A stretch of DNA of 64,000 bases. It comes from Paenibacillus sp. FJAT-26967. GTDB taxonomy: Bacteria > Bacillota > Bacilli > Paenibacillales > NBRC-103111. Below are positions 51,026-60,891 of the stretch, in pieces (the stretch's first letter is position 1; each line of letters opens with the position of its first letter). The notes beneath the pieces are model-generated. The model was not told where the DNA came from, made no database searches, and saw only the letters and a program-made list of their open reading frames with translations. Where the stretch lies: positions 634,671 to 698,670 of the forward strand of contig NZ_LMXH01000002.1 in NCBI RefSeq assembly GCF_001541095.1. The letters run 5' to 3'. The translations under genes and the position numbers were made by a program.

Positions 51026-51814
51026 TTGGCGAAGGAATATGAAATAGCGTTTAAGCTTGGGGCGCAGCTACAGGCCACATTTTCGAAGACATTTGGCAAT
51101 GCTTCAAAAGCCGTCGAGGTGCTTCAAAAAAATATGAAGGATCTCAGAAAAGAAAAGCCCCCAGACGGCGGATTTGACAAGATGCAGAAGGAAGCTAAAT
51201 CGACCCAATCTCAAGTTTCCAAACTTGATAAGGAGATGCAGGGCTTAAACGGCACGCTCAAAACGGTTGGTGCTGCTGCTGGCGCGTTTGTTTTGGTGCA
51301 GGGAGCATCCGGGGCTATATCCGGCATGACGGGCGCTATCGGTGGATTTGACAGTGCGATGACCAAAGTCCAGATGTCCACCGGTGCGAGCGCCGCAGAG
51401 ATGGCTGAGCTTAAAGCAGCAAGCAAAAACCTATATAACCAGGGGCTTGGGGAAGATTGGAACGATCTGGCCGAATCCATGAGTAAGGCTAAGCAGGTCA
51501 CCGGTGAGCAGGGTGCGGCGCTGGAGAGTAGCACTAAAAATGCAGTTATGTATCGGGACGTGTTTGGAGAGGATATAGCTGCATCTGTAAAAACTGCTGA
51601 TACAATGGTTAAAAATTTCGGAGTGACAAATGATCAAGCGTTTAATCTGCTGGCTCAAGGAGCCCAAAAAGGATTAGACAAGTCTGGTGAGCTTCTTGAT
51701 TCGGCGAATGAGTATTCACCTCATTTTCAATCACTCGGCTTTTCTGCTAATCAGATGTTCGATACATTTAGTGCAGGTTTGGAAACAGGGGCATTTAATT
51801 TAGATAAAGTGGGT
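51026..51814 (+). CDS. tail tape-measure protein, exon 1
   Basis: The first 263 codons of the tape-measure protein, which sets tail length. TTG start eight bases after GAGGGG. It has a coiled-coil N-terminus, a hydrophobic segment (TVGAAAGAFVLVQGASGAIS) and the TMP core-region signature (MSTGASAAEMAELKAASKNL). The exon ends at GAFNLDKVG (GGT, 51812-51814). Without splicing, translation runs on into intron sequence and stops at 51940. Joined to exon 2 (53182-54870), the protein has about 825 residues. Confidence 0.85.
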
Positions 51815-53181
51815 TATTCGGCTCACTATAAACTCCTCTTATTGCTGGGACGTCTTAAGTTGATCATAGGTGATGCCGTCAAAGAATTTATTTGGTACAC
51901 TATGATAAACAAGATAATCAGCAGGGAAGCTGAATGCTGAGAGGGGCATAATTCCATGTTCGATATTTATGTCATCACTAATAAAATTAACGGGAAACGA
52001 TACGTAGGATATACATCCATTGGATATAAAAAGCGACTATTGAAACATTTGAATGAGTCTGAAAGAGGAAGTTCCAGGTACCTATGCAAAGCCATTCGCA
52101 AATATGGGAAAGAAAGTTTTTCGATTGAGAAAATTGATGTAGCCGAATCTCACGGAGAAGCAGTTAAAAAAGAGATTCACTATATTCATTTTTACAATTC
52201 ATTTGCTCATGCTAAGGACGGTCATGGATATAATGCAACCTTGGGCGGTGAAGGGACAAATGGTATGAACGTCCCTAAAAGTCTTCGGATGAAAATGAGC
52301 AGAGTAAAGAAAGAACAAAAAGCATGGGTGGGGGATCGAAACCCTAAGTATAGAAAAGGCTATCTTATCCAAGGGGAAAAACACCCATTGTATGGCAAAA
52401 CGCACTCCATAGAAAGTAAAGAGAAAATAAGCATTTCTAACAAAGGCAGATTTGCGGGTACTAGGAACCCTGCATCAAATCTCAAGGAATGCTTTTCTCT
52501 TGAATGCAAAACTGGAGCGATTGAGCATTTTGCTAGTTTCTTTGAAATGCGAATGTCATTCCAAGACAGAGGGATAAAACTCAATCGTAGTTCAATTCTC
52601 GGAATAATGCGCGGCGATGTGGGGTATAGAAGCTATAAAGGCTTCATTTTTTATCGGGAAGACGTAACCGATCCGTTAATTTATTGTGATATAAAGCGTA
52701 AATATCAGATGAGAATTACTGAGCCTATTGAACTTCAAGATCATAGACAAGGCAACTCACATCCAAATGCTAAGTCTGTCCTTTGTTTCGCCAAAGAAAT
52801 ATGCAATGGTAGGGTATTAAAATTCGATTCCTGGTACGAACTTAAGCATGGCTTGGAAAAAATCACAGGGAAACAGATAACATACTCTAGTATGTATAAA
52901 TGTCTCGTAGGTAAGTATAAGCAAACTGCGGGATATAAGGTTTTTAGAAAGGGCGAGACAGATGATGTGATTTTGACTGCTCTATGGGACGAACTTACTC
53001 AGCAATCAGAACCTTCAACGACTAGCCGCAAGGCGTAGGGCGCAAGCGATAGGCGCTCGAAACGGGGAGCATCCGAAGCTCTCTTTTTTTTATGCTCGGA
53101 TGAAGATATAGTCTGGTCTGCACGGAAACATGCAGCAGCTTAAAAGCGGTGCAGGCTTAGCGCGCCTGTATGAACAATACG
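51815..53181 (+). other. group I self-splicing intron in the tape-measure gene
   Basis: 1367 bases. P1 is seen directly: exon GTGGGT (51809-51814) pairs with GCTCAC (51821-51826), giving the required U-G pair at the 5-prime splice site. The 3-prime core contains TTCAACGACTAG (53014-53025) and AAGATATAGTC (53103-53113), the P7/S hallmark pair of group I introns. The intron ends in G (53181). Removing it joins AAA GTG GGT to GAC GCT GTA in frame and restores the tape-measure protein. It carries a GIY-YIG endonuclease gene. Confidence 0.85.
51956..53038 (+). CDS. intron-encoded GIY-YIG homing endonuclease
   Basis: A 360-residue endonuclease. The GIY-YIG domain spans residues about 1-95 (IYVITNKINGKRYVGYTS, catalytic Arg/Glu region in KKRLLKHLNE and KKEIHYI), followed by NUMOD3-type DNA-binding repeats (EKHPLYGKTHSIESKEKI, about 140-165) and NUMOD-like C-terminal modules. 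GAGAGGGG precedes the ATG. Its last codons overlap the conserved intron core, a common arrangement. It should cut intronless tape-measure alleles and spread the intron. Confidence 0.9.
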   Translation: MFDIYVITNKINGKRYVGYTSIGYKKRLLKHLNESERGSSRYLCKAIRKYGKESFSIEKIDVAESHGEAVKKEIHYIHFYNSFAHAKDGHGYNATLGGEGTNGMNVPKSLRMKMSRVKKEQKAWVGDRNPKYRKGYLIQGEKHPLYGKTHSIESKEKISISNKGRFAGTRNPASNLKECFSLECKTGAIEHFASFFEMRMSFQDRGIKLNRSSILGIMRGDVGYRSYKGFIFYREDVTDPLIYCDIKRKYQMRITEPIELQDHRQGNSHPNAKSVLCFAKEICNGRVLKFDSWYELKHGLEKITGKQITYSSMYKCLVGKYKQTAGYKVFRKGETDDVILTALWDELTQQSEPSTTSRKA

Positions 53182-54870
53182 GACGCTGTAAAAGAATTTA
53201 ACATCCGATCGAAGGACGGCAGCAAGTCTTCAGGGGAAGCTTTTAAAGCGCTAGGTATGGATGGGGCTAAGATGTCCCAAATCTTCGCGAAAGGCGGACC
53301 AGAGGCTCAGGCTTCATTCAAAAAAGTCGTCGCCGCCATTTCGAGCATCAAAGATCCTGTGAAAAAAAATGCAGTTGGTGTGGGCCTCTTTGGTACGCAA
53401 TTTGAAGACTTGGAAAAAGACGTTGTTGCAGCAATGGGCACTGCTCGAAGTCAATTTGACATGAGCAAGGACACAATGGGCGAAATGTCTAAGATCAAGT
53501 TTAACTCTGTGGGCGAGGGATTCAAGCAGATAGGTCGGCAGTTGCTGACCGGTTTTGTCCTTCCAATTGGCGATTTTGCAATTCCGGCCATGCAAAAGTT
53601 CAGCGGCTTCGCTTCGAAAGCCATTCCAGCCATTCAAAACGGGTTTGCTAAGATTGGAAGCACCGTTGGTCCTGTAATCAGTCAAATAGGCGGGGATATT
53701 GCATGGCTATTCGAAAATGGTTTTGACGGCGAGATGGAGGGCGTCACAGTCAACTATGCTAAGGCTCTGGGGATGAGCGACGGTGATGCTGAAGCGATTG
53801 CCATAAAAGTGCGCAACGTTTTTGAGCAAATGACCGGTTTTAAGGATCAGCTAATCGAGGGATGGAAGACCATACTGCCGCATGTGCAAAGCATTTTTGG
53901 CTCAATCGGCAGCGTCATTAAACAGGTGGTTCCGGTGGTTGCTAAAATCGGAGTCACTTTTTTTAATGCTGCCTCAAAAATAGTACAGGCGCTTATACCG
54001 GTTGTCACTTACCTTACGGGCAAGATTTGGCCGGTAATCTCTCAAATATTTAATTTTCTATCAACTCAAGTTTTCCCAAAACTCATGAGTATCATTTCGA
54101 GTTTATTAACTAAGATTTCAGGTATAGCGACATCCATCGGACAGGCATTCACGGCTATATTCAACTTTGTGAAGCCTATTTTGGACGCTCTCTTTATTGC
54201 CTTCCAGGTAGCATTTCCAGCGATCAAGGCCGTTGTCATGGCCGCTGTCAGTGCCATAGGCGGCGTTATTAGTGGTCTGCTGACAACCATAGGCGGCGTA
54301 ATCGACTTTGTAACCGGCGTATTTAGTGGGAATTGGAGTAAAGCGTGGCAAGGAGTCCGGGACATCTTCAGCGGAATTTTTTCCTCATTAGGCTCAATTC
54401 TGGCCGCGCCGATTAATGCCGTTATCAACCTCATTAATGAGGCAATCCGAAAGATAAACGGAATTAGCGTTGAAATTCCAGATTGGGTACCGGGCATGGG
54501 CGGAGAAAAGTTTGGGGTTAATATTCCCGAGATTCCGAACATCGGAGGATATGCGGACGGCGGCATTGTCAGTAGTCCGGAAATTGCGTGGGTTGGTGAA
54601 GGCGGGGACAAAGAGGTCATTATCCCGATCAATAACTCTAAACGCAGCCAAGGACTATATGAGACTGCCGGGCGTATGCTTGGACAAACGCCTGCAACCC
54701 CTACAGTACAGGCTTCTGGAGGTGGGGACTTTATATACAGACCCACCTTTATCATCCAAGGAAACGCTGACCAGACTGCACTGCAGCAGATGGATGAGAG
54801 GAACCGCAGCGACTTCTCTCGGGAATTTAAAGAGTATAAACGTCAAATACAGCGGGTGAGTTTTGCATGA
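53182..54870 (+). CDS. tail tape-measure protein, exon 2
   Basis: Encodes 562 residues of the tape-measure protein from DAVKEFNIRSKDGSKSSGEA onward. It has several hydrophobic helices and Ile/Gly-rich repeats (AVSAIGGVISGLLTTIGGVI), then a conserved end with GYADGGIVSSPEIAWVGEGG. An ATG at 53170 inside the intron is not needed if splicing occurs. The stop overlaps the gpX start. Confidence 0.85.
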   Translation, partial: DAVKEFNIRSKDGSKSSGEAFKALGMDGAKMSQIFAKGGPEAQASFKKVVAAISSIKDPVKKNAVGVGLFGTQFEDLEKDVVAAMGTARSQFDMSKDTMGEMSKIKFNSVGEGFKQIGRQLLTGFVLPIGDFAIPAMQKFSGFASKAIPAIQNGFAKIGSTVGPVISQIGGDIAWLFENGFDGEMEGVTVNYAKALGMSDGDAEAIAIKVRNVFEQMTGFKDQLIEGWKTILPHVQSIFGSIGSVIKQVVPVVAKIGVTFFNAASKIVQALIPVVTYLTGKIWPVISQIFNFLSTQVFPKLMSIISSLLTKISGIATSIGQAFTAIFNFVKPILDALFIAFQVAFPAIKAVVMAAVSAIGGVISGLLTTIGGVIDFVTGVFSGNWSKAWQGVRDIFSGIFSSLGSILAAPINAVINLINEAIRKINGISVEIPDWVPGMGGEKFGVNIPEIPNIGGYADGGIVSSPEIAWVGEGGDKEVIIPINNSKRSQGLYETAGRMLGQTPATPTVQASGGGDFIYRPTFIIQGNADQTALQQMDERNRSDFSREFKEYKRQIQRVSFA

Positions 54871-55073
54871 TATATAGCACGATACAAGGAGATACCTGGG
54901 ATGGTATCTCCTTTAAAATTTACGGGAGTGAGCGTTTTATGACGCTACTTATGGGTACCAATCCTGCACAAACCGGTACAGTGATCTTCTCAGCCGGAGA
55001 GCAGCTGACAGTTCCGGACAGACCGGCTGAAGCAGCCGACACGCTGCCACCCTGGAAGCAGGTGGGGCATTGA
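54867..55073 (+). CDS. tail protein X, LysM-like
   Basis: A 68-residue protein of the P2 gpX type: IQGDTWDGISFKIYGSERFM and GEQLTVPDRP form a LysM-like fold. It connects baseplate components. ATG overlaps the tape-measure stop; its own stop overlaps the next start. Confidence 0.85.
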   Translation: MIYSTIQGDTWDGISFKIYGSERFMTLLMGTNPAQTGTVIFSAGEQLTVPDRPAEAADTLPPWKQVGH

Positions 55074-56089
55074 ATGCACGCCGAGCTGAACTGGTGATTG
55101 AGTATAACGGCAAAAACGTGTCAAAAGCTTTAGCGGAATCACTTCTTGATTTTTCGTACACCGATGCCGCGCCGGGCTCGCTCGATGACCTTCAGATAAA
55201 CCTGGAGGACCGTGACAGGAAGTGGCAGGGGGCCTGGTCACCTGCTGAGGGGGACCAGATAAAGGCAGAAATACTCGTAAAAAATTGGAACAAAGATGGT
55301 GAGTTACTGCGGCTTCCGTGCGGTACATTCGAAGTTGACTCATTTGAATTCTCCGGACCCCCGGATACCGTTAGTATTAAAGCCGTATCTCTCCCGGTGG
55401 GGTCAAACATCCGCCAAGAGAAACGGAGCAAGGCGTGGGAAAAGGTGACTCTCAAGACAATAGCAGCGGATATAGCCAAAAAAGCGAATCTGAAGCTGCT
55501 GTATTCGGCACCTTTCAATCCGACCTATGAACGTCTTGACCAAACTGAGCAGGCGGACCTCGCATTTTTAAATGATACAGCCACAAAAGAAGGCATTGCG
55601 ATTAAGGTTTCCGCTGGGCAGCTCGTGCTTTTTGACGAGAGAGAATATGAGCGGAAGGCATCAGTATTGACAATCAAGCCAGGCATTTCAGATTTGATTA
55701 GCTATAAATTTTCTTGGAGCATAACCAATGCTGCATATAGAGCTTGTGAGGTCTCATACACAAGCGGCAAAAGCGACAAGCCTATCAAAACAACATTTGT
55801 TCCGCCGGGCGCCCCTGCTTCTGGACCCGTTCTTAAAATTAACGAAGAGGTTAAGGGCCAAGCGGAAGCGTTGCGATTGGCCGAAAAGAGCCTCCGAGAC
55901 AAAAACAAGGAAGTGGGCCGGGCAAGTTTATCTTTAGCAGGAGACATTCGTCTTGCTGCGGGCACAACTATTACTATCACGGGATTCTATCGTTTTGACG
56001 GAAAATACTTGGTTGAGAGTGCCGGCCATAAAGTCGGTAGCAGTGGATTTACAACTGATATCGAGATTCGGAAAGTACTGGGGTGGTAG
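55070..56089 (+). CDS. baseplate hub protein (gpD-like)
   Basis: A 339-residue protein of the P2 gpD / late-control D family, which forms the hub at the tip of the tube. RRAELVIEYNGKNVSKALAE and LDQTEQADLAFLNDTATKEG are characteristic. TTG start overlapping the gpX stop. Confidence 0.85.
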   Translation: MNARRAELVIEYNGKNVSKALAESLLDFSYTDAAPGSLDDLQINLEDRDRKWQGAWSPAEGDQIKAEILVKNWNKDGELLRLPCGTFEVDSFEFSGPPDTVSIKAVSLPVGSNIRQEKRSKAWEKVTLKTIAADIAKKANLKLLYSAPFNPTYERLDQTEQADLAFLNDTATKEGIAIKVSAGQLVLFDEREYERKASVLTIKPGISDLISYKFSWSITNAAYRACEVSYTSGKSDKPIKTTFVPPGAPASGPVLKINEEVKGQAEALRLAEKSLRDKNKEVGRASLSLAGDIRLAAGTTITITGFYRFDGKYLVESAGHKVGSSGFTTDIEIRKVLGW

Positions 56090-56090
56090 C

Positions 56091-56507
56091 GTGAACGTAA
56101 TAAAAAATTTGATTAAATCTGGAATCGTTTCTTCTGTCAATGAAACCTCCGGATCTGTTCGGGTGATATTTACCGATCAGGATGATCTCGTATCGGATGA
56201 GTTGCCTGTCCTATCTTTACATGGAGGTTGGTCATCCGGTGCTGCCCTTCCTGCTCCTGGTGAGCGGGTGCTATGTGTGTTTCCAGGGAATGGCCGTTCA
56301 ACGGGGTATTGTTTGGGAACCTTTTATACCAAAGACAAGATGCCCCCAGGGAATTCAGATCAGCGCGGAACCTGGTTTGAGGACGGTAGTTACGTCTACT
56401 ATGATCGGTCTTCCAGCGTGCTGCAAGTTAAAGCGAACGGGCGCGTCCGGATCGAGGGCGACTTAGAAGTAACCGGCAGCATTACCAGGGGAGGAACCGT
56501 CTTATGA
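56091..56507 (+). CDS. baseplate spike protein V
   Basis: A 138-residue protein with an OB-fold N-terminal domain (IVSSVNETSGSVRVIFTDQD, LPVLSLHGGW, CVFPGNGRSTGYCLGTFY) and a short beta-helix-like C-terminus (GRVRIEGDLEVTGSITRGG) as in P2 gpV / Mu gp45 spikes. GTG at 56091 after GGGGTGG. Confidence 0.85.
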   Translation: MNVIKNLIKSGIVSSVNETSGSVRVIFTDQDDLVSDELPVLSLHGGWSSGAALPAPGERVLCVFPGNGRSTGYCLGTFYTKDKMPPGNSDQRGTWFEDGSYVYYDRSSSVLQVKANGRVRIEGDLEVTGSITRGGTVL

Positions 56508-56893
56508 TCGGATCGTTAGGTGAAATGGTCTTCGTGGCGAATGCAGAGACCATTCGAACATTTGATGATTTTAAACGCAGCATCGCAGGACGGTGGGCCA
56601 AGCATGACATCCTTAGTAAAAAACCTAAGTCTCAACGCATCGGGCCGGGGCTGGATACGATCTCGTTCACCATGCGCTTTGATGTGCGGTATGGTATCAA
56701 TCCCCGCAAGGAAATGGATAGGCTTGTGGGGCTGGAGCGAGACGGAAAGGCGATGGCCCTGACCATAGGCGGCAAAGGGGTAGGCGTGGGTCTATGGATA
56801 ATAACCTCAATCGAGCAGCCGTGGGAAATTATAGACAATCAAGGAAACGTATTAAAAGCCTCGGTAAATATATCACTGGAGGAATACGTATGA
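56504..56893 (+). CDS. tail protein U (P2 gpU-like)
   Basis: A 129-residue protein: MIGSLGEMVFVANAETIRTF and RFDVRYGINPRKEMDRLVGL match P2 gpU. Overlaps the genes on both sides by four bases. Confidence 0.85.
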   Translation: MIGSLGEMVFVANAETIRTFDDFKRSIAGRWAKHDILSKKPKSQRIGPGLDTISFTMRFDVRYGINPRKEMDRLVGLERDGKAMALTIGGKGVGVGLWIITSIEQPWEIIDNQGNVLKASVNISLEEYV

Positions 56894-57210
56894 TTTTCAC
56901 GGTTGATATGTGGCAGGAGCCCCCTATAAACTTCGCGCCGACCCTGGCCGAAGAGGTCGAACAAAATATTCGGACCATTCTTTCCACGCCTGCGGGGTCA
57001 GCACCGTTTGCGCGGGACATTGGAATTCCGACGGAGGTCCTGGACGAGCCTATCCCCATTGCAAAGGCAAGGCTGACAGGGCTTATCATTAGCTCCCTTA
57101 CAGTGCAGGAGCCCCGGACACAGATAGAAGAGGTTACATTTTTTGAAGATGCTTCAGCCGGCCGCCTGGTGCCGGTAATACGTTACACCATAAAGGAGGG
57201 CAGCACATGA
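56890..57210 (+). CDS. baseplate wedge protein W (gp25-like)
   Basis: A 106-residue protein of the gpW/gp25 family: LAEEVEQNIRTILSTPAGS and FARDIGIPTEVLDEPI are conserved. It forms the baseplate wedge with gpJ. ATG at 56890 overlaps the gpU stop (ATGA). Confidence 0.9.
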   Translation: MIFTVDMWQEPPINFAPTLAEEVEQNIRTILSTPAGSAPFARDIGIPTEVLDEPIPIAKARLTGLIISSLTVQEPRTQIEEVTFFEDASAGRLVPVIRYTIKEGST

Positions 57211-58334
57211 GCCTCTACGATTTACCAGATTTAAAGTTTGTAGATGACGACCCCACCGCAACGGTCAACAACATAATAGCCATGTACGAGGCGCTTACTG
57301 AGAGCCAGCTTATGCCGGGCGATCCCAGGCGCCTCTTTTTAAATACGCTGGGGAATATCATTGTGCAGCAGCGGGTGCTGATAAACCAGACGGCCAAGCA
57401 AAATTATCTACGTTATGCTTCCCGGCCTGTTTTGCAGCACATGGGGGCTATGGTAGGAGTGACTGACCTGCCCGCAGCGGCAGCCCGTACAACGATTAAA
57501 ATAACACTGTCTACACCGCTGACATCGGCAACCATCATTCCAGCCGGGACCCGGATAGGGCCTCAAGGCGGGGGCGGATCATTATTTTTTACAACTCAGG
57601 AGGTCGCAGAGATCAAGTCCGCGCAAGTGAGCACGACAGTAACCGCTCTCTGCTCTCTGCCTGGTATTGCTGGCAATGGGTTTTTGCCCGGGCAGCTCAA
57701 TGTCCTGATTGATCCGCTGCCCTTTGTGCAGGCCGTGACCAACTTGACGGAGAGCGCAGGCGGAGCAGAGGCGGAGTCCGATGATTCGTTTCGTGAGCGC
57801 ATTCGCGCCGCGCCGGAATCCTTCTCAACCGCAGGTCCGGAGGGTGCATACGAGTTTTGGGCCAAGTCCGCAAGCTCCGCGATTATTGACGTCGGCGTTG
57901 ATTCGCCGTTAGAAGGGCGTGTTACAGTGATTCCCCTCCTGGCAGGCGGCGAGTTGCCAACACAGGAAGTCCTGGATGCAGTCAAGGAGGCCGTTAATGA
58001 TCGACGGGTTAGACCATTAACAGACCATGTGACAGTTGTAGAGCCAGAGACCGTGAGCTATAACATTGAGCTAACTTACTGGGTATCTCAGAGCCGTGCG
58101 GCTGACTCTAGCCATATTCAGACGGCCGTCATGAATGCGGTGGATGATTACCGGGTATGGCAAAAATCGAAGCTTGGCCGGGATATCAACCCGTCAGTAT
58201 TAATCTCGCGCGTTATGGCTGCTGGAGCACTCAGGGTCAATGTGGTTAGCCCAACATATACGGAGTTGACGACATTGAAAGTCGCCCAGGATGCTCAGGT
58301 TTCTGTCACATATGGGGGGCTGTCAGATGATTGA
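57207..58334 (+). CDS. baseplate assembly protein J
   Basis: A 375-residue baseplate J-like protein: MGAMVGVTDLPAAAARTTIK, the beta-rich middle (IPAGTRIGPQGGGGSLFFTT) and SDDSFRERIRAAPESFSTAG are family marks. Overlaps gpW by four bases and gpI by eight. Confidence 0.95.
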   Translation: MSLYDLPDLKFVDDDPTATVNNIIAMYEALTESQLMPGDPRRLFLNTLGNIIVQQRVLINQTAKQNYLRYASRPVLQHMGAMVGVTDLPAAAARTTIKITLSTPLTSATIIPAGTRIGPQGGGGSLFFTTQEVAEIKSAQVSTTVTALCSLPGIAGNGFLPGQLNVLIDPLPFVQAVTNLTESAGGAEAESDDSFRERIRAAPESFSTAGPEGAYEFWAKSASSAIIDVGVDSPLEGRVTVIPLLAGGELPTQEVLDAVKEAVNDRRVRPLTDHVTVVEPETVSYNIELTYWVSQSRAADSSHIQTAVMNAVDDYRVWQKSKLGRDINPSVLISRVMAAGALRVNVVSPTYTELTTLKVAQDAQVSVTYGGLSDD

Positions 58335-58881
58335 TATACAGCACGTCAGCCTCCTTGATCTCTTACCGCCAAATCTAAGGCGTGACGAGTCAGTACATGC
58401 GGCTGCTCTGGCGCTTGACAGTGAGCTGCAGGTGATAAGTGCGCGGATACGTGAATTATCCATTCTGGACCGGCTGGATATCTTAAGCAATGAAGAAGCG
58501 GACGAACTTGCTTGGCAGTTTCATATTGATTTCTACGACCCGAATCTACCGATTGAACAAAAGCGTGAACTGGTCAAGAACGCAATATCCTGGCACAAGC
58601 GAAAGGGCACTCCATCGGCGGTGGAAGAGCTGATCACGGCATTATTCGGCGAGGGTCGCGTCGAGGAATGGTTCGAGTACGGCGGGCAGCCGTTCCGCTT
58701 TCAAGTGATAACGAACAACCCCGAAGTGACCCAGGCGCGGGCACAGGAGTTTTACAGAGCGGTTGAATCCGTTAAGCGACTCAGTGCCAAGCTTGAACGG
58801 GTGATTATCTCTCAGACTGAAAACCTATCGCTCTATTATGGAGCAGTGATTCTTGTTAGCGAAAAAATATCAATCAAGTAG
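58327..58881 (+). CDS. tail protein I
   Basis: A 184-residue P2 gpI-type baseplate protein: LLPPNLRRDESVHAAALALD, ELAWQFHIDFYDPNLPIEQK and KGTPSAVEELITALFG are typical. The ATG at 58327 overlaps the gpJ end. Confidence 0.9.
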   Translation: MIDIQHVSLLDLLPPNLRRDESVHAAALALDSELQVISARIRELSILDRLDILSNEEADELAWQFHIDFYDPNLPIEQKRELVKNAISWHKRKGTPSAVEELITALFGEGRVEEWFEYGGQPFRFQVITNNPEVTQARAQEFYRAVESVKRLSAKLERVIISQTENLSLYYGAVILVSEKISIK

Positions 58882-58889
58882 GTGGTTTT

Positions 58890-60566
58890 GTGTCCACATT
58901 CGGGGGCAACGGATTGACTAATAAAGGTATTTCCTTACAAGCGAAGGCGCAAGCGGGAAAGCCGCTAAAGTATACAAGATTTGTGCTAGGTGACGGACAA
59001 CTAGCCGGGCAATCTATTGCCGCATTAGCAAAAGTAATCAGCGCAAAAATGACCATTGAAGTTAGTAGATTGAAGATGAATCCTCCTAAACAAGCAATAA
59101 TTGGATTTGTTTTGTCAAATCAAGATGTTGCAAATGGCTTTTATTTTAGAGAGCTTGGCTTATACGCCTTAGATCCTGATGAAGGAGAGATTCTGTACTG
59201 GTATGCTAACGCTGGAGAGACTGCGGATTATATACCGCCTGCAAACGGAAGCGACGTAATAGCGAAAAACTTCGATGTTTCAGTGTTCGTGGGCCAAGCT
59301 GCTAATGTTTCGGCTATTATTAATAATTCTCTGGTTTATGCAACACAGGACGATTTATCCGACGCGGAACTGCGGATCAAGCAATACACCGATCAGCAAA
59401 TCGCCGGTCTTGATTTGACCATGACAGGCCAACAGATTTTAGCGGAGCTCACGAAGGTAGACGGGGCTGGAAGCAAACTTGATGCTGATCTGCTGCAGGG
59501 GAAAGATCCTTCTGCTTTTTTGGAGAAAGCAACAGGCGGAACAGTAAGAGGTCCAATTGTCATGGACACGACGGGTAACAATGGAAAGCAGCTCTCCGTC
59601 AATATGTGGGGCGACCTGAGCGCAAGCAGCGGCGGTCAGACCGTGTGGGGCAATAACTGCTATGTAGACCAGGGCGGCAAGCACCGGTATTCTAATACGC
59701 ACGCTACCCTTGGTGCGGCTGGAATACGGATCAATTACGGCAACATCGAATTTTTTAACACTGGCCGGATCGCGACGACAGCAGGCGCGGAATTTACACC
59801 GGATTGGAAGCCTCTGGTGGCTGCCGGCAAGGTGTTTGCTGACTATTTGGGGGGGCAGCTTGCCTCTAAATACGTTCGGAATAACTATGGCTATTGGCCG
59901 GGCAATGATGCAAACACCTGTACAACCCCGGGCTCCTATATGTTTACCAACGGATCAGCAAACACGCCAAATGGAGACTGGTGTACGGTCCTAGTTTTTG
60001 GCGAGGGTGCTATGGGAAGGGTTGTCCAGATGGCAAATGTATGGAATTTGGGCAATGACATATTTGTACGTAGATATAACAACGGATGGAGCCAATGGAC
60101 AAGAATCCAGACGGATGAAAATACTCCTATGACTCGTGTGAGTAACGGAAAATTTGAATTTTGGGATGGGGGAGGATGGAAACGAGTGGGTGCTAATAAA
60201 AAATTGCTTTTACCAATTCCCTCTGGGTCTGTTTATTTAGCGTCTAATCCGAATTTTGTGGATGTTTTTAATTATCAGGGTAATTGCCGGATTCGGGATC
60301 TGAAATTACAGATAACGGGTGGATCAACGGAGAAATCCACCCGTATTAATTTTTACATTGATGAACAGCTAATGGTAGATACATTTGTAGTAGCAAATAA
60401 CACTGTCGCTTTTTTGAATACTGTTGGAGATGCCTTTAACTATTTTCGATCTGAAAATCTTGAGTTACCTGTCGGATTTAGTTTCCGTATCGCTATTAAA
60501 TATAACGTAATAAATGCCACGGGCGCCAGGGTAACCGTAGATCCATTGCTCGAAGTAGATGTATAG
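58890..60566 (+). CDS. tail fibre protein
   Basis: A 558-residue host-recognition fibre. The N-terminal 150 residues (FGGNGLTNKGISLQAKAQAG, FYFRELGLYALDPDEGEIL) are the conserved phage tail-collar fibre domain that binds the baseplate. The middle resembles pyocin-knob-like repeats (GSYMFTNGSANTPNGDWCTV, RRYNNGWSQWTRIQT), and the last 130 residues are a beta-rich, less conserved tip. GTG start after AGTAGGTGG. The tip probably decides host range. Confidence 0.85.
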   Translation: MSTFGGNGLTNKGISLQAKAQAGKPLKYTRFVLGDGQLAGQSIAALAKVISAKMTIEVSRLKMNPPKQAIIGFVLSNQDVANGFYFRELGLYALDPDEGEILYWYANAGETADYIPPANGSDVIAKNFDVSVFVGQAANVSAIINNSLVYATQDDLSDAELRIKQYTDQQIAGLDLTMTGQQILAELTKVDGAGSKLDADLLQGKDPSAFLEKATGGTVRGPIVMDTTGNNGKQLSVNMWGDLSASSGGQTVWGNNCYVDQGGKHRYSNTHATLGAAGIRINYGNIEFFNTGRIATTAGAEFTPDWKPLVAAGKVFADYLGGQLASKYVRNNYGYWPGNDANTCTTPGSYMFTNGSANTPNGDWCTVLVFGEGAMGRVVQMANVWNLGNDIFVRRYNNGWSQWTRIQTDENTPMTRVSNGKFEFWDGGGWKRVGANKKLLLPIPSGSVYLASNPNFVDVFNYQGNCRIRDLKLQITGGSTEKSTRINFYIDEQLMVDTFVVANNTVAFLNTVGDAFNYFRSENLELPVGFSFRIAIKYNVINATGARVTVDPLLEVDV

Positions 60567-60577
60567 AGGGAGGCCAT

Positions 60578-60886
60578 ATGAACGTCACCTATTATGAAAG
60601 AGATGGGCTGGAGTATCGTAGAGTTGAGTATGAGAACGGATCAGTTGTGGAAAGTGGCGTAGCCGATCGTATTGAGACCATAAGGCTAGACTCAGAAAAT
60701 GTAGAGGACATATTATTTAAATTCGACAAGGAAACGGATCAATATATAGAACATAGCCGATCTGTTCGCCATTCAGTTCTTCTGCCCGGTCCTAAAAGTA
60801 ATGAAGAATTGGAAGCAGAAAATAAAGAACTTTCATCGCGACTATCGGACATCGAGCTTGCGCTTGCCGAACTATTTGCAGTTTAA
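60578..60886 (+). CDS. phage protein after the tail fibre, unknown
   Basis: A 102-residue protein with an N-terminal beta region and a C-terminal coiled coil (NEELEAENKELSSRLSDIEL). Proteins of this place and shape are often tail-fibre-associated or XkdW-like, but it is not recognised. GGGAGG lies upstream of the ATG. Confidence 0.65.
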   Translation: MNVTYYERDGLEYRRVEYENGSVVESGVADRIETIRLDSENVEDILFKFDKETDQYIEHSRSVRHSVLLPGPKSNEELEAENKELSSRLSDIELALAELFAV

Positions 60887-60891
60887 CGAAA

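Noticed and set aside
53170-53181. ATG at 53170 as an independent start for the second half of the tape-measure protein
   Set aside because: No ribosome site, and these codons fall inside the intron defined by the P1 pairing and the terminal G.
54066-54755. 229-codon minus-strand frame opposite the tape-measure gene
   Set aside because: Shadow frame over a well-supported gene; no ribosome site or recognisable family.
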